DNA of 64,000 nucleotides from Paguma larvata (GCA_030068075.1 CM057841.1:40899030-40963029); one strand, 5' to 3'. Positions 21,564 to 32,689 are shown, counted from the first letter of the stretch. The notes: generated from the sequence alone by a model not told the origin. Translations and numbers: made by a program.

Positions 21564-21699
21564 TGTGGTTTTGGCAACTGCCAATCACAATGGGATTCTG
21601 TCCCAAAGCTGGGGGTGCCTCAGTCCATCACTTAGGAGTGGTGTGACCTTGGGCATGTTATCTCTCTTCTCTGGGTCCCCCGTTCCTCATCGGCAAGTT
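21564..21699 (+). repeat. Duplicated 130 bp segment, copy B (CpG-decayed)
   Basis: Second copy of the 18741-18871 segment: 'ctgccaatcacaatggg', 'agctgggggtgcctcag', 'tgtgaccttgggcatgtt', 'ttcctcatcggcaagtt'. Where copy A has CpG, this copy usually has TG or CA. Both copies have the same orientation, 2.8 kb apart. Confidence 0.75.
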
Positions 21700-23709
21700 C
21701 AGGAAAGATCTCAAAAAGCATGAGAGGGGGCAGTTCTCTGAGGGACCTGGCAGCATAGAGACATTCGGATCCTCCTGGTTTTCCACACGTCACAGCGACC
21801 ACTGAGCATCCTGGAACTGGTCTCCGTCTCTGAACCAATTAATTCCTACTGATATGAACACGTAGCTGGCACCTGCTCACCGGTGTCCCCAAGTCAAATA
21901 TTCTCAATTTTCCAGGTCTGCAGAACAGCATGCCTCATGCCCCAGCTTTTCTCACCATCACCAACACTCACCACGTTAATCCCATTAGCACTCAGGGCGC
22001 TGTGCGTCAGAAGAAGCACGGGAATCCAGCTCTTCAGGTTTTCTTTAAGGGCTTCTCACCCTGACCCATGACCATGGTCACCCATGACCCTAGCGGCGGT
22101 CATGTGAAAAGTTTTGACGCCAACCCTAGGGAAACCAGGTGAGGCTTCTCCACAGAGGCAGTGCCCATGGGCTATGCGTGTGCATATCAAAGGGGCATTG
22201 CTATGAGCTGTTTGATTCATTCATTCATTGACTGAAGGACTATTCCTCCCAGGATAGGGTTCTGGTGTTTCCTCTGAAGAACATTGTTTCTGTGGTCTGC
22301 TATTAAGTCAGACCTAACAGAGACCTAAAGAGGGAGGGAGGGCAAAGAAAGAGATGGAACATTCCTTAGTCAAATAATTTTAGGAAATTTGGATTAAACA
22401 AAGTTAAGAATCCTTTTTTTTTTTAATGCAGGATTTCTCAGCATCTTTAAGAGGTTAGTGTGCATTATGAGTGCACAACGAGAAATATGGTATCTTATAA
22501 TTAACGTGCTCTCTGACAACAGAATCGTTTCCTCCCTAAAAACATCCCTGAAAACTAATGTTCTGGACCACACTTTGGGAAAAAGAACTTACACAGAGTG
22601 AGAGGGATTGGAGCCTGGCCTTTAACGCAATTTTTACACAGATGGAAGCAATTTCAGGTGATTCAAGTGAGGTCAGCATAAAAGGCCTCAGTCTGGGGAG
22701 AGTCTCCTTTTCAACGGCAGCTCCGTTTTCGATTTCCTCCCCAGCAGGCTCATGGCCTCATGTGCTCTGTGCAGGTAGGTCTGTGCTGAGCCTTCAGGGT
22801 GGGCATTCCAGGCTTTGTAGAGAAGACACGAGGGCATCCTGAGCAAGAGAGAGAAGGGAGCCATAACACCGAGGACACAGGCCGGCTTCCTTTCCTGGTC
22901 TTGTCTTCCTGCACCCGGATCGACTACACACACCATTCTCTGGGAAAGGCTTAGAAAAGGCATTTTTAAGTGTGTGAGCAGAGGTGTTACCTAGTGGGGG
23001 TGGGGTTCCCCAGGCTGAATCTGAAGTGATTGTACCCCAAAAGGTCACCATTTGGGAAACTCCTGTGTAAGCTCTGTGGAAGACGTGATGGCATGGAGCT
23101 GTTGACAGGAGATGGCATGCCCCGAGGACAGTGGCCACTGACTTGGCTATGAGTGGGATGGTCCTCAAGGATTTGGTGGTCTAGGTAATTTCCCTAAGAG
23201 GGGTGGTTGGTCATGAATCCTTACAAGTGTCCCTATATTCGTGATTATTCTCAGTATCAATGCACAGGCTCATTTTTAACTTAAAACAACCAACTAAAGT
23301 TGAGGTAAGATCAAATATAGACTTTAGGGGGTCTGGAGTAGCTGAGTTATGTATCTTGCATGAGGTCTGTCCACAGAGGTGCCCTGCCCCCACCAGGGAG
23401 GCTCTCTGTTAGACTGGATTCTCATTCAACACCCTCCCTGACACAGACTGGCTCTGGACTGCTGATAAAGGGATTGTGATAAGAAGGAAGGGCAGGAATT
23501 TCAGAAATGCCATTGCCTCACTTTCCAGAAGCTTCCAAAGATCAAACCCTGACCCCATACTACCCTTGCTCTCAGAGTGAGTAGACAGTCAGGGAGTTTG
23601 CCTAAGATGGCAGCCTTGGTGCTACCTTGACTGGCATCCTGTGCCGGTGGTTTCTCGAAAAAACATTTGTAGATACACATTTTCTTTAGGATTTAGGGAA
23701 GAGGAGGCG
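21700..23709. other. Unassigned single-copy stretch
   Basis: Two kilobases without a defensible gene. Small CATT run at 22226-22238, T run at 22414-22424. Text at 22500-22580 ('aaactaatgttctggacc', 'acactttgggaaa') is suggestive of an old DNA-transposon remnant. The 91-124-codon frames at 22558-23168 overlap in both orientations and lack motifs. Confidence 0.35.
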
Positions 23710-23762
23710 GTTATTAGCATTTGTTGGGTGATGACTCTGTGTGGGGCAGACACTGGATTAAA
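23710..23762 (+). mobile_element. MIR SINE, 5' part, split by a MER5 element
   Basis: 'ttattagcatttgttgggtg' and 'gggcagacactggattaaat' give the MIR 5' region; the 3' region resumes at about 23948. Confidence 0.6.
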
Positions 23763-23947
23763 TCCCTGGTTCTCAGACTTGGCTACACATTGGGACCCTT
23801 GGGTGGTTGGTTGGTTTGTAAATACTGATTCCTGGGTCCCATTCCTAGATATTCTGATTTAATTGTTCTGGAATTTGGCCTGGGCATCCGAGTTTGTGAA
23901 GCCCCTAGGTGAGTCAAATGTGCAATGAAGTTTGAGAACCACTGCTC
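23763..23947 (+). mobile_element. MER5-type hAT-Charlie element, nearly complete
   Basis: Opens 'ctggttctcagacttggc' and closes 'agtttgagaaccactgc', the paired terminal inverted repeats of the MER5 family. It sits inside a MIR, so it inserted after that MIR. Non-autonomous; no transposase. Confidence 0.82.
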
Positions 23948-24095
23948 TGGAAGCTTCTATCCCATTGACTCACCAACAGTCCTCCAATGGGGACACTCAT
24001 GACAGCTTCTTTTGGCAGTTGAAGAAACAGAGGCTCAGGGAGTTAGAGGCGTTCCCAAGTCCACACAGCTGTGGAGGCTAGAATACAGTTCCACC
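23948..24095 (+). mobile_element. MIR SINE, 3' part
   Basis: 'gttgaagaaacagaggctc', 'agggagttagaggcg', 'gtccacacagctgtgg' are the MIR 3' landmarks, continuing the 23710-23762 fragment. Confidence 0.75.
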
Positions 24096-24639
24096 GCCCG
24101 TGTTGTATTACACTGACTCACAGGAGGCCATCGTGGGCCAGTACTGGGCTTGAATGAGTTGGCGTCTTCCTGCAGCCATAATGCTCAGTCAGTGTGCTCT
24201 ACTACACTCCTTTCAAAGGGCAGGAAGTTGTAACCAGGCCCATGAGCTAAGTGTCTTGAACCCCACAGCTATTAGGCCCACCCAGGAATCAAGACAGGCT
24301 AACATTAGGCCAAGTTTATTTTTCTTTTCCCTTTGAGAGTGATAGCCAGAAGAGAAGACTGCACGGGAAGTAATGCAGACACATGTAGGCCCCTGGGGGT
24401 GTGGGGTTCACAGTCCATCAGGAGCCAGCCAGGCTTGACGCGTCATCTCTCCCTCTGTACTTCCTCAGACATGAGGATGTTTGCACTCTCACTGGTATTC
24501 AGGAACAGAGACTTGACTTGGAAAAGAAAAATATGGCCAGATAGGATGCTAGGGCTGGAAACCAAAAGGGTGTGGTTTGTGCCAAATTGTTGAGAGAAGG
24601 TGTTAAAAAAAAGAAAAAAAAAAGGGCACAGTCTAAAGG
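24096..24639. other. Unassigned single-copy stretch
   Basis: No gene recognised. An A-rich run lies at 24604-24624. Confidence 0.4.
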
Positions 24640-24800
24640 ATAAAGGACTTAGAATCCCACTTCCCTAGACTTTGGACAAAGCTCCTTACCACCAGGAACT
24701 TTAATTTCCTTATCTTCCTATCAGAGATTAAAAATTCAGTTCCTTTTCTGTAAAGTAAGGATTGCAATCACTCAGAGTTGTGATAATGAAATGTGATTAT
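24640..24800 (-). mobile_element. MIR SINE, antisense
   Basis: 'gactttggacaaagctcctt', 'ctttaatttccttatcttcc', 'ttttctgtaaagtaagg', 'cagagttgtgataatgaaat' follow the reverse-complement MIR, with a short duplicated stretch in the middle. Confidence 0.65.
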
Positions 24801-25354
24801 GTATATATTACATATGTTATATAACGAATCATCAAATGTATCAATAACATTATAGATAACATTTATTTATATATTTGCTAGAGGCACAGCTACAGGGAAC
24901 AGCAGGCCGTGCTGAATCAGGATGCTACACCTTGTCATAACTCCGTCAGAAGCCAGTTAGCGTAGTTGTACAAATGATGGTACATTCATTGAATGGAATT
25001 CTTTGTAGGTGTTGAAAATAATAATATCCCCATAGGGAAGGCTGTGCAAGAGCAGGAGGAGGAAAAGCAGCGTGCAAGGCCTTGGGAAATGATGCCCCTT
25101 TTCCTTGATGAGAAACGTTTACATATAAGTGTGAGCATGTATAAAATGTAAAGCAAAACCACAAACAGATTCTAGTTGTGCTTCTAAATGTGCATCTCCT
25201 TGAGGGGATGGGTATATTTTCTGGAGAAAATACATTTATGGAGAAAGTACCTGTAAGAGTAGACTTTGGCAAAAGGAAAAGGGGAAGAGAATTTTCCATT
25301 TGATTTTATACTTTGCACCCTATTTCATGCTCGCATGAATGGTTTGTATGTTTA

Positions 25355-25356
<2 letters not shown>
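24801..25356. other. AT-rich unassigned stretch
   Basis: TA-rich block at 24795-24885 ('tatatattacatatgttat'), then unassigned text. The 117-codon frame at 24946-25299 (-) has no motif. Confidence 0.4.

Positions 25357-25392
<36 letters not shown>
25357..25392. repeat. (TG)n microsatellite
   Basis: Eighteen perfect GT units; pure and long enough to be polymorphic. Confidence 0.97.
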
Positions 25393-25849
25393 CTAACAGA
25401 AACAAAAGGAATTTGCATTAAAACACACAAAAAAAACAAAGACTGGTCTAACCCTGGGCCTTGAGCTCCCTCCCTGTGTTCTGGGCCTAACCGGAAGACC
25501 TGGTTATTTTTCCAGCTGGCAATCATTTCATTTTCTTGCCTTAAATCCCGGATGAGCCCAGATCTAGGTGCTGTCGTTTGTATGTGTGAGCATGCAGGGG
25601 GTGCAGGGGTGGTCATGTTTGGGGAGGGGTGGGGAGGAGCTGGACAAGCCTTCAGAAGAGAGGGAAGAACCGACAATGCCTAATAAGGAAAGCCATGTGG
25701 TGTGACACCAAAGTTTTAAATGCTTTAAAATAAAACCAGAAGTAAGTTTAATTCACAGGAAAATACTGATAATCTGCTCATGGATGCGGGAATCCTCTGG
25801 GTGAGCAAATACTCACTTTGGGGTTGGTCCCTTCCCTCACCTGCTCTAA
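25393..25849. other. Unassigned single-copy stretch
   Basis: No gene recognised. Confidence 0.4.
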
Positions 25850-26304
25850 TGTTATGACTGGTGACCCCAAAACGTCCTGTCCTTACCCTACGTGTCTGGA
25901 TTACCCCAGAACCTGTGAACACAAGTGTGTTTGGGAAAGGTCTTTGCAGATGTAAGTAAGTTAAGGATCCTGGAGTATTTAGATGGACCTTAAATCCAAT
26001 GACAAGTGTTCTTGTTAGGCACTTGGACAAGACTGAAGAGAAGACTTGAGGACATGGGGAGAAAGTCACATGAAAGTGAAGGAAGAGACTGAAATGATGC
26101 AGACTAGCTAAGGCACACCTGGCGCCACTAGGAGCTGGGGAGACATGGAAGGTTTTCCCTGGAGCCTTCAGAGGGAGCTGGAGTCTCTGCTGACACCTTG
26201 ATTTCAGACTTCCGGCCTCTCAAACTGTGAGAGAATAAATTTCCATTGCTGTAGCCACTGATATGGTAATAATTTAGTATAGCAGCCCGTAGGGGACTAA
26301 TATA
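25850..26304 (+). mobile_element. MaLR-like solo LTR, sense
   Basis: Landmarks: 'tgttatgactggtgacccc', 'ggtctttgcagatgtaagt', 'ccttcagagggagctgg', 'cagacttccggcctc', 'gagagaataaatttcc', 3' end 'ggggactaatata'. The AATAAA at about 26233 is the LTR polyadenylation signal position. No internal proviral region. Same family as the antisense element at 29087-29728. Subfamily not assigned. Confidence 0.8.
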
Positions 26305-26504
26305 CTTGCTTAAGAGACAAGGGTGGCCTTGGTTCCACTTCCCAGCACAAGGGGCATACTCCAAGGTTTGGGAAGAGAACAGGCAGAGCAGTATCCTGCC
26401 CAGGACACCATGTCAAGCCCCTAATACCCTCTGTGGGCCTTGCCCCTCTCTTTGCCAAAATAGCTTCTTCTGACTCCATTGGCTTCTGCCAAACATTTTT
26501 TATG

Positions 26505-26690
26505 CTTAGGGCCTCTCATGACCTGTTACCCTTATCTATTTGTTTGATTTAATTTTATAAAGTAACTATCTCCCCTAGGAATATGTGCTTCCTGAAGGCA
26601 GGGCTGTCATGGGGCTTCCCTCAGAATTTACCCCTGGAACAGTGCCGGGCACGTAAGCGTGCCCCGGTGATGAGGTGATCTTTGAGGAAG
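26505..26690 (+). mobile_element. L2 LINE 3' end, sense
   Basis: 'gcttcctgaaggcagggctg' and 'ggaacagtgccgggcacg' are the L2 3' terminal blocks. Confidence 0.7.
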
Positions 26691-27294
26691 GAGGAGAGGA
26701 GAAGGGAGGGCACTCTGAGCAGGACCCTGGGATTAGCAAGGGGTAGAGCTCAGAGGGACGAGGAGAGCTCTTCCACTGAGCTCACAGTCTAGGCAGGTTG
26801 GGCCCAGCAAATGCTGGGGTTGGGGGGTGCTATAAGAGAGAGGCATACAGTGCTCAGGGAGAAAGAGATGGCTTCTTCCAGCAGAAGATGGAGAGGCTCA
26901 GCCCCCAAGTGGCATCTGGTGGGTCTCACAGGTGTGACTGAATCTCCTAAACAGAAGAGAGAAAGTCTATTCCATGCTACCGCTTTGTGACAGGCAGTGA
27001 GGAAAAATAGAGAGGATGGGTCAGGAGAGACGCTGCAGAGAAGGCCCAGTGGGATCAGGAAGAGACGGTGCTGTGTGTCCAGGGCTGAAAGCCCCAGAGG
27101 GGCTTCAAGCCAGGAGCCCACCCTAGTGCACCTGTCCCTGGACACCTGCTCCCCCACCTGCAGGAGGTTAGTCTGTCTGTCTTTCCATCCTTCTCAAAGC
27201 TCACAGTTGTTACATTAGGAATGCAGCTGTGCCTTGAGTCAAGATTGTGCTGAGAAGCTGCCAGAGGTAGATTTTTAATCCTTTCAAAACATTC
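26691..27294. other. Unassigned single-copy stretch
   Basis: Purine-rich at 26680-26790, possibly a decayed antisense L2. Frames of 122 (-) and 73 (+) codons overlap with no motif. Confidence 0.35.
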
Positions 27295-27420
27295 ATACAA
27301 TAGCATGATTATGCTCTTTCTGCAGATGGGCAAAATTGAGGCTTGGAGTGGTAAAAAAGCCTTGGGACTGGAAACTGGGGGATTCAACATTCAACCCTGT
27401 GTCTCCTGGCTCCTGGTGAC
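27295..27420 (+). mobile_element. MIR SINE fragment, sense
   Basis: 'ctgcagatgggcaaaattga' and 'ggattcaacattcaaccctg' match the MIR 3' half. Confidence 0.55.
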
Positions 27421-27534
27421 AGGCGTGTGCTTTCAGAAGGGCCTGTACTCCTCCCTTACTGCAAATGGTGCCATGATTTCTAGAGGAGTTCACACACAGG
27501 GCTCTCCTTTGACCTGAAAGTAGAATTTTGGAAC

Positions 27535-27610
27535 AGTCTAAGGCAGGGATTATTCACCCCATTGTACAGAAGACAAAGCTGAGAATCCAGGGAATGGATT
27601 CTTTACCAGT
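27535..27610 (+). mobile_element. MIR SINE fragment, sense
   Basis: 'tattcaccccattgtacag' and 'agacaaagctgagaatcc' resemble the MIR central part. Confidence 0.5.
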
Positions 27611-27710
27611 GAGCTCCATCAGGGACCTGCAGACCCAGGATGTCTCGTGCTTAAAGTCCATTGCTTGGGATGCCTTGTGATTAGTTGTGTTGATACAAAA
27701 ATGCAAGATG

Positions 27711-27910
27711 CCAGGTACTTGGGTGGCTCGGTTGGTTAGGCATCTGTGATCATGATCTCTCGGTCTGTGAGTTTGAGCCCCACGTCGGGCTCTGTGCTGA
27801 CAGCTCAGAGCCTGGGGCCTGCTGTGGATTCTGTGTCTCCCTCTCTCTCTGCCCCTCCCCCACTCATGCTCTGTCTCTCAAAAATGAATACATCTTAAAA
27901 GAAATTTTTT
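27711..27910 (+). mobile_element. Carnivore SINE (felid type), sense
   Basis: Head 'ggtacttgggtggctcggtt', B-box region 'gagtttgagccccacg', body 'tgctgacagctcagagcc', tail 'aaaaatgaatacatc'. Target duplication 'aaaaatgcaagatg' / 'aaaaatgtaagatg' at 27697-27710 and 27911-27924. This copy is the best evidence for felid origin. Confidence 0.97.
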
Positions 27911-27924
27911 AAAAATGTAAGATG

Positions 27925-28469
27925 CATGCAATGGAGACAGGAGTATGGCAGGAAGTGGGTGCAGTTTGCTCCAGACCTCATGCCTGCTGAGCAGGCCTGT
28001 TCCCCACAAGCCCAAATCAGTGGGCAGTGAGGCAGCACATCCATCTCCAAAGGGCCTTCCAGGGAAAATCGTACTCCCTGCAAGGGGCTGGATGCATCCA
28101 TCTTGTAGGACAATATGCTATTTTCATGAGAGAGCCACAAGGCATAAATATAGATTTCAGAACATTTTTTATGAGCTGACATGATGGCCTCTGGTCATCT
28201 CTTCACTACACCATAGAAAGCCAGACAGCCCTTTCCAGAAACTGCACATCTACCTGTGTCCCAGGTAGAGTTGGGTGCCTACAGCCACATGGCAGAAAGC
28301 GACCCCCTTTGTTTGTGGGGAAAAAAAAATCAGTGGCTGATTGAGTCAGTACCACCTTAGAGATGAAGAAATAGTCACCAGGGGGCCCCCTCTGTCTCTC
28401 TGCTATGACATCTCTTTCCTTGTGCCCTATAACAAGGTCAAATCCTAGGATGCAAAACCGATCCTCAGT
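27925..28469. other. Unassigned single-copy stretch
   Basis: No gene recognised. The 79-95-codon frames are antisense overlaps. An A run lies at 28321-28329. Confidence 0.4.
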
Positions 28470-28521
28470 CATGTGCTCAACCTCCCTCAGTCTCGATCTT
28501 CCTTCCCATCTTCCCAGTGCA

Positions 28522-28554
<33 letters not shown>

Positions 28555-28905
28555 CCAAAGGGCTTTTGCAGATGCTCTTATTCTACCTGAAATGCTCACC
28601 GTGCCTGCCCTCTGTGCCTACTAACCCTTTAGTTCTGACCTCCAGTCATACCTCCCTGAGCCCACCATTTGGGTTACGCTCCTTTGTCATAATATTGCCC
28701 AGAACAATAGTCCTTTTATTCTGAGCACTTACCCCAGTTTGTAAGGCTCCGTGTGAATATTTTATCAGAATCTGTGTTCCCCACTCCACTGTAGGGCTTC
28801 TGTTGCATTCCCAGAGCCCAAAAAGATATCTGGTCCATACTCTGTTCTAAGTAAATAGGTCCTGAATGTAAACAAATGGACCAGTGAATGAAATAGATGC
28901 ATAAG
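28470..28905 (+). mobile_element. L2 LINE 3' region, sense, with (CT)n inside
   Basis: After the CT run: 'ggcttttgcagatgctctt', 'ctacctgaaatgctcacc', 'tcatacctccctgagcc', 'tactctgttctaagtaaatag' and 'gaccagtgaatgaaa', the ordered L2 3' blocks. Relatively long for this window. Confidence 0.78.
28525..28554. repeat. (TC)n microsatellite
   Basis: About 14 TC units within or next to the L2 fragment. Confidence 0.95.
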
Positions 28906-29086
28906 TACATGAGTGAACAAGTGAGCAACCATTTGTCCCAACTGGGGGTGGCGGGGGTGCTCCTGGGACAGTGGACAGAAACCAGGGGTGCTGTCAACAC
29001 CTAACAGTGCAGAGAATAGTCCTTTCCACCTCCCAGCAAAGAACTAATCTTGCACAAATGTCAACAGTCCTGAGGGCGAGAAACCC
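28906..29086. other. Unassigned
   Basis: No feature recognised. Confidence 0.4.
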
Positions 29087-29478
29087 TGAGATTTGATTTC
29101 CTAGGGCTACGGAACAAAGCCGCACACATCGGGTGGCTTCAAACAGCAGAAATTGATTTTAGTTCTAGAAGCCAGAAGTCCAAAATCAGCGTGTTGGTAA
29201 GGTGGGTTTCTTGTGGAAGCTCTGAGGAAAGATGCCCATGCCTCTCGGCTAGCGTGTGCTGGTAGTCGGACATCCTCCGTGTTCTTGGCTCCTGGTCACC
29301 TCACTCCAGTCTCTGCCTCTGTCACCTTCTCTATGTATCTCCTTGCATCTTCTCCACTTCTTATAAGGTCAGTCATTGGATTTAGGTCCCACCCTAATGA
29401 CCTCAACTAATTACATCAACAAAGACTCTATTTCCAAATAAGGTTATATTCACAGGCACTGGGGTAGAATGTGAACAT
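29087..29478 (-). mobile_element. MaLR-like solo LTR, antisense, left part
   Basis: 'gatttcctagggctacgg', 'ggtggcttcaaacagcaga', 'gaagtccaaaatcagcgtg', 'tttccaaataaggttatatt' are the reverse complement of the LTR seen at 25850-26304. A SINE splits it at about 29479; it resumes at 29686. Confidence 0.82.
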
Positions 29479-29685
29479 CTTTTTTTTTTTTAATTTTTAA
29501 AAAATTTTTGATAGTTATTTTTGAGAGAGCCAATGTGAGAAGGGGAGGGGAAGGGAGAGAGGGAGATAGAGGATCTAAAGAGGACTCTGCTCCTACAGCA
29601 GTGAGCCAGATGCGGGGTTCAAACTCAGAGATCCTGACCTGAGCTGAAGTCGGACAGTCAACTGACTGAGCCACCCAGGCACCCC
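29479..29685 (-). mobile_element. Carnivore SINE (felid type), antisense, inside an LTR
   Basis: T-rich tail, 'tttttgagagagccaatg', head ending 'cacccaggcacccc'. It divides the LTR, with a target duplication 'tgaacatctt' / 'tgaatatctc', so the SINE is younger than the LTR. Confidence 0.93.
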
Positions 29686-29728
29686 ATGAATATCTCGTTT
29701 TAGAAGACATAGTTCAACCCACTATACC
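29686..29728 (-). mobile_element. MaLR-like solo LTR, antisense, right end
   Basis: 'gaagacatagttcaaccc' completes the LTR terminal region interrupted by the SINE. Confidence 0.75.
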
Positions 29729-29984
29729 TTGGTTTAACAGACAGCTAATCTTTCTTACCCCATCCCCTCCCCTCTCAAAAGAGAAACAGAGGAAAAGAAA
29801 TTTGCTCTTCTTCCTCCCCCTCTCCTCCAGTCCCCTGGGGATTTGCAGTCACTCAGCCAGATGCCTAGTGGGCTTCTTGGCCTTCTCGTCCTAGCCCCCA
29901 CCCCCACCCCAACCACCACTCTGTTACTTGTACCTTGTCAGTTCTTTACCTGAGGATACTGCCTCTGTGTTGGGAATGTCGTCT
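29729..29984. other. Unassigned pyrimidine-rich stretch
   Basis: C/T-rich sequence with a (CCCCA)-like patch at 29896-29915. No gene recognised. Confidence 0.4.
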
Positions 29985-30120
29985 ATACTAGGAACACCAA
30001 TCCCATAAGCAAGGCATTCCTATTGCCCCTGTTTACAGAAAAGGCAACCAGAGTTCAGAGGGATAAATGAGGTGCCCAAGATGACAGAGCTTGAGCATCT
30101 GATTTGACAGCCCACACATA
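29985..30120 (+). mobile_element. MIR SINE, sense
   Basis: 'cccctgtttacagaaaaggc', 'gttcagagggataaatgagg' and 'gcccaagatgacagagct' match the MIR 3' half. Confidence 0.72.
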
Positions 30121-30224
30121 ACCCCTGTTCTAGGGAGTTTTGCCCTCCCTTCCTTGGGTCCTGGTTCTCTTGGCCGCTTTCTCAGCCAAAGTTCTCCCTC
30201 TGTTCTGATGTGAGAGACTTGCCT

Positions 30225-30395
30225 TTGCCACAGCCCTGTTCTTTTACCGTCATTCTTGTTTGTTTATATTCCTCTCTCCCTTCCAGACAATGAGGGCTTT
30301 CGGGGTGGATAACAGTGTTTATTTCATCTCAGTACTTACCCCAGGGTGGAGCACACACAACCATGGCTGAATCAATGAATGCATTCATAGCTTCA
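30225..30395 (+). mobile_element. L2 LINE 3' end, sense
   Basis: 'ttccagacaatgagggcttt', 'ctcagtacttaccccagg' and terminal 'tgaatcaatgaatgcattc' match the L2 end. Confidence 0.65.
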
Positions 30396-31549
30396 ACAGT
30401 CAAGTCCGAAGACATTCCCTTTGTTTCTACCAGAAGTCCCCCAGTTACACTGCCATGAAGACACAACAACATCGTGGCTTTCTTAGAAGCCACCAGAAAG
30501 TGAATCAAATTCTAACTAAAACAGAAAGGTTGTTCTGTAATCAAATTAGCCTGGATAACTCTAGAGAAACCAACACTAAACATGTTTCCTTACTGCCCGA
30601 CATCACAATACTCTCAGGTGCTTTTGGAATTTCAAAGAGTCTTCTAGATATTGAGGCATCTTTTTTAACCAATAAAACTGGTTTTTATTTTTTTTGAAAA
30701 GTCCCACGGAATACTAACCATCCTACAAAACCGAGGAGGGCACCTTGGCCCTCCTGGAGAAAGACACTTCTTCCTCAAGTTTTGGGAGCAGGATGCTTCC
30801 CTCCAGTGCTAGAGGACTTCCCTCCAGTTTACGCGAGGACTGGGATGATTCTTCTTTCCCTCTGGTCTCAGGTCTGCACCCACAATCTCCTGTGACCCAT
30901 TTCAGTCTTGTTTTTGGTTGATTTTCTCCAACTCCTCAGAGCCTGAGTTCCCGGAGCTGGAGATGAAAGTGGATGGCCCAAAGCTCCCTGAACCTCATTA
31001 AACTCTACATTATCCCAGGGAAATTATGGCTATTATCACACCGGGACTCAGGATTGAGAAGCCACCAAGGCTGAACCGACACAGATGGATGGTACCAATT
31101 GAAGGAGAGGAGGGGCAGTTGCTCAGGTGGTGAGAGAATCCTTTGTTTTGCCAGAAGAAGCTTCCTCATGGCAGACCCCAAGTATGGCTCTCCCAGTACC
31201 TTTCTGTACACAGCACATTTCTGGAGGGGACTTTGTTTTAATAGCATGTATCAGTTAATCTTGTTTCCTTACTGACTTAATATAAGTATAGAGAAAAACC
31301 CAAACATATAAAATTGGCCCATAATCCACCTACCCAGTGATTTCTGTTGACCTTTAAAACCAATCAAAATGAAAGTAATACAATATAGGTAGGTCTAGAC
31401 AATTCGAGGAGTTCAGTAAGTAACAAAGTTAAAGTGAAGGCCTTCCGCCACCTTTCCAAGCTCAGCCTCTCAATAGCTAATAGAGTTTTGTGGTTCCTTT
31501 AGAAACAACATTAACTGGTGGAGGATCCTGGCTTAGAGGGGTGGCTGTC
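30396..31549. other. Unassigned single-copy stretch
   Basis: No gene recognised. Two 80-codon frames (30455-30697 +, 31005-31247 -) have no motif. A T run lies at 30689-30696. Confidence 0.4.
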
Positions 31550-31700
31550 TGACCTGTGGTCAGAGGTGTGGACATTGAGTCACCTGGGAAGCTCATTCTG
31601 TCACAGGCTGCTGGGCCCCAACCTAAGAGAGATTCTGGCTCAGCAGGTCTGGGAAGGGGCCCTCAGACTTGATTATTTAAAAGTAGTTACGGTATGATTC
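31550..31700 (+). mobile_element. MER5-type DNA transposon remnant
   Basis: 'gagtcacctgggaagctc', 'gctgctgggccccaacc', 'gattctggctcagcagg' follow the MER5 interior. Terminal repeats are eroded. Confidence 0.6.
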
Positions 31701-31734
31701 TATATCCCAAGCCATTTCCAGCTGTGATTTTTAA

Positions 31735-31830
31735 AGACCTCCTCTATGTGCCTCAATTTCTTCTGCTGTAAAATGGATCTCGTAGAGCTGATGCAGGAAT
31801 TGAATGGAATCAAACTATTAAAAAGTTCCT
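31735..31830 (-). mobile_element. MIR SINE fragment, antisense
   Basis: 'tgtgcctcaatttcttctgc' and 'gtaaaatggatctcgtagag' match the reverse-complement MIR core. Confidence 0.65.
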
Positions 31831-31949
31831 CTATATTAAGAATAATGCAATTTTGCTACTATTCTGCATATACCAGCATGTAAATGTGTCCAACTATCAT
31901 GTATGGCTTTGTAATGTTAACAAAAGGAGTAATTCTATATATACCTTAG

Positions 31950-32260
31950 TACTATGCTTTATTCATAATAATATTTTTCACATACTTGTACACAGATATG
32001 TTTAGTTCTTTTGAATTATCTTCACATAAAATCATAGATGTACATGATTTTACTAGTCCCCTGAAAGTGACCACACTGGTTGTTTCTGGGTACCAGCTAA
32101 TGTAAGACTGAAGCAAGGGACATTCTTGGACATGTAATGGCACACATTTCATGAGCATGTTCATGGAGTAAATTCCTACAAGGGGGTTTCCTAAGCCAAG
32201 GTGAATGTGTACTTCACTTTTTGGTAGTTGGAAATGTAAACATACATTCTTGGGAAGGCT
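31950..32260 (-). mobile_element. Probable old L1 3' UTR fragment, antisense
   Basis: 'gagtaaattcctacaagggg' followed by 'aagccaaggtgaatgtg' resembles the antisense L1M block reading like 'taaattcctagaagtgg'. Weak overall. Confidence 0.4.
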
Positions 32261-32689
32261 ACATTTGTTTCTAAGCATAGGTCTGCCAGAAACCCTGATG
32301 TAACCAGACGGTAAGTGGTGTTTTCTCTACGGACTTTGTGGTCTTCATCTTCAAAATGACAATGGGAAACCAAATGGTGTTGCATGTGGAGAGTCAGTTA
32401 CCTCTGAGCTCCTTGCTTAGCACAGAGCAAGAAGCTGAGGATCCAGAATTGGACAGAGCATACTCTCTCTGTTCAGGGAGCCATGCTCAGGGAGTGAGAA
32501 CCCTCAAGCAAACTGTTGCCTCATAGATGACATTAGAGATGCATTGATAGTGTCATGTGTACAGATCAAAGATTGCATGAAAAGTGAATCAGGTAGGCTA
32601 AAGGGTTCAGGAAAAATGTTTCAAAGTGAAAGAGAATGGACAAGAAGGAAGGGCAGCTCCAAGATTAAGGAAGGTATGTGTGAGAGCCC
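32261..32689. other. Unassigned
   Basis: No gene recognised. Confidence 0.35.

Noticed and set aside
18741..21635. Similar peptides (C-G-x-G-x-C-Q-S-Q...P-x-L-G-V) encoded in both copies of the 130 bp duplication
   Set aside because: The similarity is no greater than the DNA similarity predicts and both frames end soon after at different points, so there is no sign of protein-level selection.
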